Shown here: positions 7,234 through 15,104 of the stretch, piece after piece | How positions within the stretch are numbered: position 1 is the stretch's first letter | Layout: each line of letters begins with the position of its first letter | Virus record (IMG/VR): IMGVR_UViG_3300027810_000057 | Span: 1-25,762 of that record | DNA: 25,762 nt | Direction: 5' to 3' (one strand) | From: a virus | Notes under the pieces: generated by a model | The model's input: the letters and a program-made list of their open reading frames with translations, nothing else | What the model was told of the DNA's origin: nothing | The model's database searches: none | Translations under genes and position numbers: made by a program

Positions 7234-8715
7234 ATGGCAGGTTATACACGTCAAGACACAGGCAACAACATTTCTAACGGTAGCGTTATTGATGCTGACG
7301 ACTTTGATGCAGAGTACAATGCTGTTGAAGCAGCCTTTAACGCATCTACAGGTCATGCTCATGATGGTACAGCGGGTGAGGGTGCTCCTATCCTTAAAGT
7401 AGGTCCAGCGCAAGATCTTATTGTGTCTTCTACAGCAATACTCCCTAAAACAACTAACACGTTAGACTTAGGCTCTGCAGCGGTACAGTACAAAGATGCT
7501 TTCTTTGATGGCGCTGTAGACACAGATGCTTTAACTGTATCTGCCAATACTACTATGGGCGGCACCCTTGGTGTTACAGGTGTAATCACCGCTACTGCAG
7601 GTGTCGTAGGTGATTTAACAGGAGCAGTGGTAGGAGCAGTAACAGGTGACGTAACAGGTAATCTTACAGGTGACGTAATCGGTGACGTGACAGGTACAGT
7701 CTCAGATGTATCAAACCACGACACAGACGATATTACTGAAACCTCTGCCAACCAATACTTTACTACACAAAGAGCACGTGATTCTGTATCAGCTACAGGT
7801 AGCTTAGGTTACAACTCTGGTACAGGCGTCATTAGCTTTGCTCAGGGCAACACAGACACTGTAGCAGAAGGTTCAACTAACCTTTACTATACCACAGCCC
7901 GTGCTACTACAGACGCTAAGGCTGCTATCTCTGTAACGGATGCAGGCGGTGACGGTAGTGTTACTTACTCAGCAGGGACAATCACCTATACAGGCCCAAG
8001 TGCTGCAGAGACTCGTGCCCACTTCAGTGCAGGTACAGGTGTAGCTTATGCAGGCGGTGCTTTCTCTATCGGTCAAGCTGTAGGCACGTCTGATGATGTA
8101 ACATTCAATAACACTATCGTGAACGGCACCCTTACAGTTAATGGTACAACAACTACTGTTAACTCTAATGACGTAAACATTGGTGACGCTACTCTTACCC
8201 TTAACTCGGATGAGACAGGTACACCTAGCCAAGACGCAGGTATTACTATTGAGCGTGGCACTGCGGATAACAAGTCTTTCCACTGGGATGAATCAGAGGA
8301 TGAGTGGTCAACCTTTGGTGAGCGTATTAAAGCGGGTACATTTGAGGGTGACGTAACAGGTAACATAACTGGCAACGTAACAGGCAACGTAACTGGTACT
8401 GTTTCTAGCATTAGTAATCACAACACAGGCGACCTATCTGAGGGTAGTAACCTGTACCACACAACAGTTAGAGTAGATGCTCGTATTGCTGCTGCGTCTA
8501 TTACAGATCTATCAGACGCCAATCAAACAGTGCGTACTACAGACAGTCCTACCTTTGTAACCATTAACGCTACTACGGTAGACTTAGGTGATTGGACCAT
8601 TACAGAGAGCAGCGGTGTACTACACTTTGCTACGGGTGGCACAAACAAGATGAAGCTAGACGCCTCAGGCAACTTAACTGTCGTAGGTGATGTAACAGGG
8701 TTTGGAACTATCTAA
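7234..8715 (+). CDS. Tail fibre protein (second fibre)
   Basis: A 493-aa protein with an AAGGA ribosome site. Residues 1-55 (GYTRQDTGNNISNGSVIDADDFDAEYNAVEAAFN) look like the virion-attachment domain found on marine podovirus fibres. Next come NTLDLGSAAVQYKDAFFDG, a VTG-x repeat block (7609-7719), the modules ANQYFTTQRAR (about 7750) and TNLYYTTARA (about 7876), a TVNGTTTTVNSNDVNIGDATLTL strand region, a second VTGN block (8347-8421), a third SNLYHTTVRV module (about 8444), and a C-terminal beta segment NKMKLDASGNLTVVGDVTG. It shares VTGN repeats with the fibre at the left edge. No S74 chaperone is present, so it may rely on the downstream glycine-rich protein for its tip. It ends one base into the next gene (TAATG). 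Confidence 0.85.
   Translation: MAGYTRQDTGNNISNGSVIDADDFDAEYNAVEAAFNASTGHAHDGTAGEGAPILKVGPAQDLIVSSTAILPKTTNTLDLGSAAVQYKDAFFDGAVDTDALTVSANTTMGGTLGVTGVITATAGVVGDLTGAVVGAVTGDVTGNLTGDVIGDVTGTVSDVSNHDTDDITETSANQYFTTQRARDSVSATGSLGYNSGTGVISFAQGNTDTVAEGSTNLYYTTARATTDAKAAISVTDAGGDGSVTYSAGTITYTGPSAAETRAHFSAGTGVAYAGGAFSIGQAVGTSDDVTFNNTIVNGTLTVNGTTTTVNSNDVNIGDATLTLNSDETGTPSQDAGITIERGTADNKSFHWDESEDEWSTFGERIKAGTFEGDVTGNITGNVTGNVTGTVSSISNHNTGDLSEGSNLYHTTVRVDARIAAASITDLSDANQTVRTTDSPTFVTINATTVDLGDWTITESSGVLHFATGGTNKMKLDASGNLTVVGDVTGFGTI
7609..7719 (+). repeat. VTG-x repeat block 1 in second fibre
   Basis: Short in-frame repeats of the form G(D/N)VTG / G(D/N)LTG, about four residues each, run into GTVSDVSNHDT. 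The same block recurs at 8347-8421 ending GTVSSISNHNT, and a related block opens the window at 3-50. DNA identity among the units is high, making them likely recombination points. Confidence 0.8.
8347..8421 (+). repeat. VTG-x repeat block 2 in second fibre
   Basis: The units GDVTGNITGNVTGNVTG lead into GTVSSISNHNT, matching block 1 at 7609-7719 in both repeat and tail motif. Each unit is 12 bases with near-identical DNA. A related block lies at the left edge of the window. Confidence 0.8.
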
Positions 8716-9680
8716 TGGCAATACAGGCATCAGGAGCAGTATCTATATCTGATATACAATCAGAGTTTGGTGGGGCTAACCCTATCAGCCTCTCTGAGTA
8801 CTACCGCAATGGTGCTTATATCCCCTCAGGTGCTACTAGCGTACCTACCAGCGGTGCTATAGATATTAGTGACTTTTACGGTACATCTAACTCTTATGGC
8901 TTTTCTATTGCTGCCAACACACTGAATGCAGACGTTAGAGCATTGGCTATTACAGATGGGTGGGATGCATCTACACCTCTTCTTGTCACTGTTAACGCAG
9001 GTGTATGGTGTTACTCGAATACTACATCAACAGGTGGTATGGTACTAGCAGGGTCATTTCCTGGAGGCGTCACTGTAACTAACAGTGGTAACATTATTGG
9101 TATGGGCGGTTATGCGGGACAAGCAGGTGGTCCTGCTCTACAGATCACTACATCTGACACAGTAAGTATAACCAACAACTCTGGAGCCTACATTGCAGGC
9201 GGCGGTGGTGGTGGGAGCATTACTTATAACGGCATAAATGTAGGCGGCGGTGGCGCTGGTCAGAGTGGTACTTTTGGTGATACATCAGCACGAATTGGCG
9301 GCTATGTTCCATATTACGTAAACGGCTTTTTAGGCGCTGGCTGTACTAGCTCTCGCTCTAACCAAGGCTTCCAAGCGCCTGCTAGTACCGTTAGAGGTTA
9401 CGGTTATGGCGGTGGGGGTGGATCAGGGCAAACTGGACAGCAATCTTACGTCTGCTTGACGCCTTCTTCAAGCCAAGGCAATGTTGAGACAACTTACTAC
9501 ACAGCGTCGGGTGCCCTTGGTGGTCGTGCTTTGACGGGCGGCTCCAACGGTTCACCTGGCGTTGGCGCTGGTGGTTTCTGGGGTCAATCAGGTTCTGGTG
9601 GTGGCGCAGGTGGCGCAGCTATCGACGGCCCATATGCGACATACACAAATAATGGTACTGTATATGGAGCCATAGCGTAG
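8715..9680 (+). CDS. Glycine-rich tail fibre tip / adhesin-like protein (second)
   Basis: This 321-aa protein is coupled to the second fibre by TAATG. The N-terminal part (MAIQASGAVSISDIQSEFGG..PISLSEYYRNGAYIPSG..GAIDISDFYG) is a module recurring in tail proteins of marine phages, where SLSEYY and ISDFYG are landmarks. A beta region with GVWCYSNT and GGVTVTNSGNIIGMGGYAG follows, then Gly-rich blocks (AGGGGGGS, VGGGGAGQSG, GYGGGGGSGQTG, GSGGGAGGAA). Four Cys at WCYS, AGCTS and YVCLT (two further apart) are unusual for this class. By analogy with polyglycine adhesins it would form the receptor-contacting tip of fibre two. It ends TAG, overlapping the GTG of the zinc-ribbon gene. Confidence 0.75.
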   Translation: MAIQASGAVSISDIQSEFGGANPISLSEYYRNGAYIPSGATSVPTSGAIDISDFYGTSNSYGFSIAANTLNADVRALAITDGWDASTPLLVTVNAGVWCYSNTTSTGGMVLAGSFPGGVTVTNSGNIIGMGGYAGQAGGPALQITTSDTVSITNNSGAYIAGGGGGGSITYNGINVGGGGAGQSGTFGDTSARIGGYVPYYVNGFLGAGCTSSRSNQGFQAPASTVRGYGYGGGGGSGQTGQQSYVCLTPSSSQGNVETTYYTASGALGGRALTGGSNGSPGVGAGGFWGQSGSGGGAGGAAIDGPYATYTNNGTVYGAIA

Positions 9681-9853
9681 TGGTATTCTTTGAGCGCATT
9701 GGCCCTATGTCTAAAGAGCGGATGTCTATCTGTGGAGGTTGTGAGTATCTGACCCCTGTAAAAACATGCAAGCTTTGCGGGTGCTTTATGCCAGTTAAGG
9801 TCGCTGTCTTTTCTGTATCCTGCCCTGACGGTAAATGGAAAGAAGAAGTATAA
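9680..9853 (+). CDS. Small zinc-ribbon protein (DUF6171-like), GTG start
   Basis: A 57-aa reading frame from GTG at 9680 to TAA at 9853. The start is supported by GGAG about ten bases upstream and a 1-base TAGTG overlap with the adhesin gene; the next ATG (9707) lacks a ribosome site. The protein has C18-x2-C21, C30-x2-C33-G-C35, then C48-P-x2-KW. The pattern CxxC ... CxxCGCFM..K...CP.GKW is typical of tiny phage zinc-ribbon proteins. Two Cys pairs could bind one zinc. It ends by TAATG overlap with the next gene. Function is unknown; its place between fibre and lysis/internal genes is common for this family. Confidence 0.8.
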   Translation: MVFFERIGPMSKERMSICGGCEYLTPVKTCKLCGCFMPVKVAVFSVSCPDGKWKEEV

Positions 9854-10110
9854 TGCCACGAGTAACATTGACACCAGAAGAGTTAGAGGCTATGCTTGAT
9901 CGTGCGGCTAGGCGTGGTGCTAAACATGCATTGGCATCCATTGGATTGCACGATGAGTCAGCCGCAAAAGATATACATGAAATGCGAGATCTACTTGATG
10001 TGTGGCGCGATACACGTAGAGGTATATGGACTACATTTATCAAGGTAACAACAATCGCTATTATAACATTCATTGCTGGTGCAGTGTGGATGCAGCTAGG
10101 GAATAAGTAA
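9853..10110 (+). CDS. Small membrane protein (DUF6127-like), possible lysis accessory
   Basis: This 85-aa protein starts at the ATG at 9853 that overlaps the preceding TAA by one base; an upstream in-frame ATG at 9835 would overlap the zinc-ribbon gene and is less likely. It begins MPRVTLTPEELEAMLDRAARRGAKHALASIGL, then a helical segment DIHEMRDLLDVWRDTRRG, and one transmembrane helix (about 60-81) with a short polar tail. The GA..AL..IGL.D and DI.E.R.LL..WR pattern matches a small membrane family found mostly in alphaproteobacteria and their phages. A holin-like or membrane-anchoring role is possible but unproven. Confidence 0.7.
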   Translation: MPRVTLTPEELEAMLDRAARRGAKHALASIGLHDESAAKDIHEMRDLLDVWRDTRRGIWTTFIKVTTIAIITFIAGAVWMQLGNK

Positions 10111-10112
10111 TT

Positions 10113-12341
10113 ATGACTAAGAAATTTGCAGGGTTCAAGAGAGACGCTATGGAGAAGAAGATTCTCCCTGCGTTAGGTTACACGGGTTCTATGGACCAGA
10201 AGATGATCAATGCTTTTCTTGCAGCTAACCCACGAGCAGCAGCTAAGATGGGTAAGTATACCCTAGCAGCACGTCAACGTATTGAAGGTACTAAGGGCAT
10301 GGCTGAGGGTGGTGTTGTTGAATCTGCTGTAGCACCTTTCCCAAGTGTTAATGATACTCAAGCTGCAGAAGCAACGACTTTTGAAATCCCTGACATGGAG
10401 GCACAAATACCATTGCAGGGCGAAGGCGTTTCGTCTTTGCTACCTACGATGCCTCAACTGCAAGAACGTAACCCTGCACTAGTTGACTTTGACTTGAAGA
10501 CAGCAGATGTTGTATCCAAGCGAGACACGTTGTCACAGGCTCGACAAACCCTAGCAAATGCACCTACAGATGAAGCTGCTAAGAAGGCTATGGAAGATGC
10601 ACAGCTAGCTCTTACACAAGCACAAGCTGCAGCATCAAGTGCAGGCAACAGCCTACAAGACTTAACAAACCCTACAGGAACCACAGCTAAAGCAATCCTT
10701 GATCCTGGATCATTAGTAAGCAAGGCTGAAGTAGACACTATCTCAGAAACAGATAAGGCTGCAGGTACTATTGCTGCTGGTACAGGTGAGATGGGTCCAG
10801 TTACGGAAGCTACGGGCACAACTGCAGAAGCTGTTGCAGATGTAGAAGCTCCTGCTGATATGACTGCTAACACGTATGATGCTACAACAGTGTCTGCAGA
10901 TGTAAAGACTACACTAGAAAAGCTATCAGCTGCTACAGGTAAACCTAGCGATGAAGCTTTAGCTGATGCTGCTACCATGAAACCTGGTGACTTAGCTGCT
11001 CTAGGCCTTACTGTAGAACAGATTGCTGAAGCCCGTAAGGTTGTGGCTCCTGCTGCCCGTAAGATTGAAGACGGTGAATTGATTTCAGGCTCTACTGTTG
11101 ACATGGATCGTGTCAAGAAAGAGACTAACTTCGAAGCTGCTACAGGTGCACCATCTAGTGATGCTACTGTACAAGGCCAACTTACTGGTCTAATGGAACA
11201 GTTTGAGGGTAATGAACCTCCTTCATGGGCCGCTGGCGCTATGAGGGCTGCTGCTTCACAGATGGCAGCACGTGGTTTGTCTGCCTCATCTATGGCTGGA
11301 CAGGCTGCTATTCAAGCTGCCATGGAATCAGCTATGCCTATTGCTGTACAAGATTCACAGACAGCTGCCAGCTTTGAAATGCAGAACCTTAGCAATCGTC
11401 AACAGTCTGCAATGTTTGCTGCTGAGAAACGTGCTGAGTTCCTTGGCCTAGAGTTTACGCAGGAGTTCCAATCCCGTGTTACTAACGCTGCTAAGATCAG
11501 TGACATTGCTAACATGAACTTTACAGCTGACGTACAGATTGCATTAGAGAATGCACGTATGGCACAGTCAGTAGACATTACTAACCTTAATGCTACTAAC
11601 GCTAAGATCATGGCAGATGCTGCAGCTATGACTAACGTTGATATGACTAACCTAAACAACCGCCAACAAGCTGCTGTACAAACAGCTAATGCATTCCTTA
11701 ATATGGATATGAAGAACCTAGACAATGAGCAACAGACTGCCACGTTTAAAACGCAGGCTCTCGTTAACACTATGCTTAGTGATCAGGCTGCTGCAAATGC
11801 TTCGGCACAGTTTAACGCTACATCACAGAACCAGACTGATCAGTTCTTTGCTAACCTAAGTAATAGTGTTGCACAGTTTAATAACGAACAAGCAAATGCT
11901 ATGAGTCGTTTTAATGCTGGTGAAACTAATGCACTGTCACAGTTTAATGCACTACAGAATAATGCTGCTGATCAATTCAATGCTAAGAACCAGCTAGTTG
12001 TAGCTCAGGCTAACGCTCAGTGGTTCCAGAACATTACAACTACAGAGAACGCAGCCAACAACCAAGCTAACCGTGATGAGGTGTTGGCATCTAATAACCT
12101 CACCATGACAGCATACAATAACATAGTTCAGCGCGAAAGAGACTTACTGTCTTGGGCATGGCAATCAGCAGAGAATGCACAATCACGTGACGCAGACATT
12201 CTTGCAGCTAAGATTTCAGCAGAGGCTTCGATAAGTGCAGCAGAGGCAAACAAAGGGGAAACAGAAGATGGGTTCTCCAAGGCTTCTGGTGCGTTCCTTA
12301 CTAAGCTTGCAGTTAGTGCTGCTGAGCAGTTCTTTAAATAG
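10113..12341 (+). CDS. Probable internal virion / ejection protein with long 11-residue repeat
   Basis: A 742-aa Ala-, Asn- and Gln-rich protein. The N-terminus (KFAGFKRDAMEKKILPALGYTGSMDQKMINAFLAANPRAAAKMGKY..MAEGGVV) resembles the small globular starts of structural proteins in marine phages. Residues 120-300 are low-complexity and helical. From residue 421 to 640 it is built of eleven-residue units in unbroken register (see repeat entry). The C-terminal part (SAENAQSRDADILAAKISAEAS) stays helical. No enzymatic motif is visible. Position between fibre genes and the lysozyme, ahead of a 1159-aa protein, suggests an ejected inner-core or trans-envelope conduit protein analogous to T7 gp14-16, an inference from gene order. 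Confidence 0.62.
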   Translation: MTKKFAGFKRDAMEKKILPALGYTGSMDQKMINAFLAANPRAAAKMGKYTLAARQRIEGTKGMAEGGVVESAVAPFPSVNDTQAAEATTFEIPDMEAQIPLQGEGVSSLLPTMPQLQERNPALVDFDLKTADVVSKRDTLSQARQTLANAPTDEAAKKAMEDAQLALTQAQAAASSAGNSLQDLTNPTGTTAKAILDPGSLVSKAEVDTISETDKAAGTIAAGTGEMGPVTEATGTTAEAVADVEAPADMTANTYDATTVSADVKTTLEKLSAATGKPSDEALADAATMKPGDLAALGLTVEQIAEARKVVAPAARKIEDGELISGSTVDMDRVKKETNFEAATGAPSSDATVQGQLTGLMEQFEGNEPPSWAAGAMRAAASQMAARGLSASSMAGQAAIQAAMESAMPIAVQDSQTAASFEMQNLSNRQQSAMFAAEKRAEFLGLEFTQEFQSRVTNAAKISDIANMNFTADVQIALENARMAQSVDITNLNATNAKIMADAAAMTNVDMTNLNNRQQAAVQTANAFLNMDMKNLDNEQQTATFKTQALVNTMLSDQAAANASAQFNATSQNQTDQFFANLSNSVAQFNNEQANAMSRFNAGETNALSQFNALQNNAADQFNAKNQLVVAQANAQWFQNITTTENAANNQANRDEVLASNNLTMTAYNNIVQRERDLLSWAWQSAENAQSRDADILAAKISAEASISAAEANKGETEDGFSKASGAFLTKLAVSAAEQFFK
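11373..12032 (+). repeat. About twenty tandem 11-residue (hendecad) units
   Basis: Residues 421-640 divide into 11-residue units without a gap. Examples in order are FEMQNLSNRQQ (first), VDITNLNATNA, VDMTNLNNRQQ, MDMKNLDNEQQ, VAQFNNEQANA, MSRFNAGETNA, LSQFNALQNNA, ADQFNAKNQLV. The third or fourth position is usually hydrophobic or Phe, followed by N and Q/N-rich polar positions. Hendecads usually make long right-handed or near-straight helical bundles. The register was counted by hand across the stretch; early units are more divergent than late ones. Confidence 0.8.
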
Positions 12342-12363
12342 CGGCACCTTCAAGGATAATAAC

Positions 12364-14115
12364 ATGGCAACGTATAATACAAATGGGGTAACAAGTGTAC
12401 CCGCTGATGAAGAAGATAAGATCGTTAGCAGTGGCTTAGGTTCTAAACCAAGTAGATCCTCTCGTGCACGTACTGCAGACGTTAGTGACAACGAGGTTAA
12501 CCCTGTAACAGCAATGTTTAGAGATATTGCTGCTAGGTTTACTTCTGCTGGTGCTACGCTGTCTGCACCTACACGTCCTAAAGCTTCTACATATAGACCT
12601 GACTCAGGGGGGTCTATCTATGATGGCGGAATGTTTGATGTACCTGCTGGTGTTCCAGCACCTCTAGATAGAAATGTAGATGTCTCTGCTATAGATAGCG
12701 CACTGGAAGACGCCTTCAGTAACGCAGCTGTACCTCAGTTGTACTTAGCCACCTTAGGTGACCCACAGCCAGAGACTACGATTGATGTGGCTGCACTCCA
12801 AGCACCTGCCCCTATTACGGTTACAGAGATTACTGTTAAAGCAGGTGACACACTCACCGCTATTGCAAAAGATAATGGTGTACCTGTACAGGATGTCATT
12901 GATGCTAATCCACAGATCAAGAACCCTGACATGATTCGTCCAGGTGATGTCGTGTCTATACCTGATCCGCGCTTTGAGGATGTACCTAAACCACGTGGTG
13001 TACCAGATAGCCCACGCTTGTCAGACAGTACAGTTACTCCCACAGGCACAACAACAGAACCTAGGGATGGGCCTGTAGGTCTTATGTCTCCTCCTGCACA
13101 GGATGCTGTACCAGAGGTTGATACGGATACTGCTGAACTAGGTACGCCTGCAGAACCATCATCTCGTTTAGATGCTAAAGGTAGTGAGGTAGCAGGCGTT
13201 ACGACTAAGGCTTATGACTTCTTAACTAAGACTGGGTTCACTCCACCAGAGAACCAGCTGATCTCTGATAAGATGGCTATAACTTCGAACACACGCGGTA
13301 CTCAGTTTACGAACAGAGCAGATGCTCTGGAGTTTATCGACAACTCTTTGACTCTTGAGCCTACTCGTAAGGCTGCTTTCAGTGCTACTGTAGCTGCAGA
13401 ATCAGGGTCAGGTCTGGTGGAAGGGACTAACTACTCTAAGGATGGTGCCATCGCGGTATTGGGTGGTGGTGACGCCGATAGGATAGCAAGCATACGCCGT
13501 CTGTATGGTAACCGTAATAGACTTACTGCAGATGAGCAAGTAGAACTGTTTAATATTGCATACGGTGGTAGGATGGATAATTCTGCAACTGAAGGCCATA
13601 AGTTTAGAGGCAGAGGCCTGATCCAAATCACAGGTAAAACCAACTATCTTAAATATGGTAAAGCTATAGGTGTAGGAGATGCCTTAGTAAGAGACCCTGA
13701 CATCTTGATAAGAAACCCTTCTGTAATGCTAGCTGTAACAGAGGCATACTTAAAAGATAAACTACCTGAAAGAGAAGATGGCCTGAGTGCTAACGACTTG
13801 AAAGACGCTATAGGACACTCAGGAGAGGTGCCACGTGGGGTTACTTGGAACGGTACAGGTAGTGCTTATAAAGGTAATCAGCGATGGCTTGATGTAGTAG
13901 GTCGCCTTGAGGATGCTGGTAAACAGGATGAGGCAGATGCTGCAAGGTTAAACAATGAGTTTACAGCACAAGAAAAAGTAGGGACTTACATCGACGGGGA
14001 CATTGGACCTGGTAGCCTTAGATCTATGAGAAGCTGGCTTACAGAGCGAGGGGTAACCATCCCTGAGGGCACTAGCGCAAGAGCGTTGGTACGCCTTGTG
14101 AATGAGACTGAATAA
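12364..14115 (+). CDS. LysM plus GH19-type lysozyme (peptidoglycan hydrolase)
   Basis: I start this 583-aa protein at ATG 12364, which follows AAGGATAA; an earlier in-frame start at 12235 would overlap the previous gene by over 100 bases. Residues 1-150 are low-complexity. A LysM domain spans about 155-200 (VKAGDTLTAIAKDNGV..VIDANPQI..IRPGDVVSIP). After a Pro/Thr-rich linker, residues 285-500 match chitinase-like (GH19) phage lysozymes: AAESGSG with probable catalytic Glu346, NYSKDG, then KFRGRGLIQITGKTNY (413-428). The tail YIDGDIGPGSLRSM..WLTERG resembles a degenerate peptidoglycan-binding motif. It could be the endolysin or a virion-borne lysozyme; its setting among internal virion genes and next to a candidate holin allows both. 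The holin gene overlaps its stop by one base. Confidence 0.82.
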   Translation: MATYNTNGVTSVPADEEDKIVSSGLGSKPSRSSRARTADVSDNEVNPVTAMFRDIAARFTSAGATLSAPTRPKASTYRPDSGGSIYDGGMFDVPAGVPAPLDRNVDVSAIDSALEDAFSNAAVPQLYLATLGDPQPETTIDVAALQAPAPITVTEITVKAGDTLTAIAKDNGVPVQDVIDANPQIKNPDMIRPGDVVSIPDPRFEDVPKPRGVPDSPRLSDSTVTPTGTTTEPRDGPVGLMSPPAQDAVPEVDTDTAELGTPAEPSSRLDAKGSEVAGVTTKAYDFLTKTGFTPPENQLISDKMAITSNTRGTQFTNRADALEFIDNSLTLEPTRKAAFSATVAAESGSGLVEGTNYSKDGAIAVLGGGDADRIASIRRLYGNRNRLTADEQVELFNIAYGGRMDNSATEGHKFRGRGLIQITGKTNYLKYGKAIGVGDALVRDPDILIRNPSVMLAVTEAYLKDKLPEREDGLSANDLKDAIGHSGEVPRGVTWNGTGSAYKGNQRWLDVVGRLEDAGKQDEADAARLNNEFTAQEKVGTYIDGDIGPGSLRSMRSWLTERGVTIPEGTSARALVRLVNETE

Positions 14116-14537
14116 TGTTCGGCCTACCTCTAGAACTCATCACAATGTTATTCTCCACCGTGCTAGGTGGGGTGATGTCTTTGATAGGGCAGAACGCTAA
14201 GAACAAAGCCGAACAACAGAAAGCTTTAATCGGTGCAGCAAGCCAAGCTAGAGAGCACGGCAAGACAGATGTACACTTTGCATGGACACGCAGACTGATA
14301 GCACTATCTGCAATCTTTTCTATTATAGTCTTGCCAAAGCTGGTTGCTGTGTGGTATCCTGAGGTCAGCGTTATCGTAGGTTACACTGAAGTAAAGGGTG
14401 GCTTATTTAACTGGCTCTTTGGTGGTGATGGCACAGTACAGTGGCAGTCAGCACAAGGCTTCGTAATAACTCCCCTAGACACACATATCGTATCAGCTAT
14501 CGTAGGTCTCTACTTTGGCGCAGGATTCACTAAGTAA
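14115..14537 (+). CDS. Candidate holin, three transmembrane segments
   Basis: A 140-aa membrane protein beginning on the last base of the lysozyme stop codon. Hydrophobic helices lie at about 5-25 (LELITMLFSTVLGGVMSLIG), 60-80 (IALSAIFSIIVLPKLVAVWY) and 118-137 (ITPLDTHIVSAIVGLYFGAG). A charged helix (QNAKNKAEQQKALIGAASQAREHGK) separates TM1 from TM2. Three-TM topology and direct coupling to a peptidoglycan hydrolase gene argue for a holin, similar to three-TM holins of alphaproteobacterial phages and gene transfer agents. The family match is by pattern only, so a virion membrane-interacting protein remains possible. Confidence 0.6.
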   Translation: MFGLPLELITMLFSTVLGGVMSLIGQNAKNKAEQQKALIGAASQAREHGKTDVHFAWTRRLIALSAIFSIIVLPKLVAVWYPEVSVIVGYTEVKGGLFNWLFGGDGTVQWQSAQGFVITPLDTHIVSAIVGLYFGAGFTK

Positions 14538-14546
14538 GGTAATACA

Positions 14547-15101
14547 ATGGCTGAACTATTTAATAAACCTATTCCAGGGATGTCACTCACAGGTGAACCT
14601 CGTAACGTTCCGTGGGAACAACCTTCTCAGATGTCTGACATGAATGACATTACAAAGTATTATATTGAACGCTTAGCAGATGAAGATGTCATTGATGACT
14701 TCGGTGCTATGTGTCAATCAGGCATAGCTCTAGCGCCAATCGTTGAGAGCCTATACATGCAGGGTGTTATGCGTGGCTTGCACACTGTTGATGCAGGTAT
14801 GCTTGTAGCCCCTATCATCCACACCTTTCTGAAGCAAGCTATTACTGAGCTAGGTATCGAAGTAAAGGACGTTAGTGGTGACCCACAGAAACGTGCTGAA
14901 CAGAAAGAGATGGATCGCTTTATGCTCTTGGCAACACGCTACCTCACTGAGGAAGGTGATGATGCATCAGATCCGGGCAAGGCTATGATCAGTGAGATGA
15001 TTAATGAGACTGATCCTACTGATATGGAAGAGCCTGTAGAAGAACCTATGGAAGAAACAATGACACAAGAAGAGCCTTCGGGTTTGATGGCAAGGAGCTA
15101 A
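14547..15101 (+). CDS. Marine-phage virion structural protein, 184 aa
   Basis: It starts MAELFNKPIPGMSLTGEPRNVPWEQPSQMSD. The PIPGxSLT..P.N.PWE.P opening, followed by a helical GIALAPIVESLYMQGVMRGLHTVDAGMLVAPIIHTFLKQA segment, recurs in structural proteins of many marine T4-like and podoviral phages. The C-terminal 50 residues are strongly acidic (EEPVEEPMEETMTQEEPSG), probably flexible. The gene lies between the holin candidate and the internal protein genes with gaps of 3-9 bases. A role in the internal core or head-tail region is likely; no specific function can be assigned. Confidence 0.65.
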   Translation: MAELFNKPIPGMSLTGEPRNVPWEQPSQMSDMNDITKYYIERLADEDVIDDFGAMCQSGIALAPIVESLYMQGVMRGLHTVDAGMLVAPIIHTFLKQAITELGIEVKDVSGDPQKRAEQKEMDRFMLLATRYLTEEGDDASDPGKAMISEMINETDPTDMEEPVEEPMEETMTQEEPSGLMARS

Positions 15102-15104
15102 GGC

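Noticed and set aside
7359-8411. Leftward frames of 104-130 aa opposite the second fibre
   Set aside because: Low-complexity translations (VTSPVT-type) mirror the VTG repeats of the fibre, so they are shadows.
7609-8421. CRISPR-like direct repeats
   Set aside because: The repeats are contiguous, in-frame coding units without unique spacers.
9835-9852. Earlier start of the 85-aa membrane protein at ATG 9835
   Set aside because: It lies within the zinc-ribbon gene; ATG 9853 makes the same 1-base overlap seen elsewhere.
10454-11116. 220-aa leftward frame opposite the 742-aa gene
   Set aside because: It is a Ser/Ala-rich antisense shadow caused by codon bias, without a ribosome site or recognisable domain.
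12235-12363. Upstream extension of the lysozyme to ATG 12235
   Set aside because: It would overlap the 742-aa gene by over 100 bases and encodes an unlikely N-terminus, while ATG 12364 has a good ribosome site.
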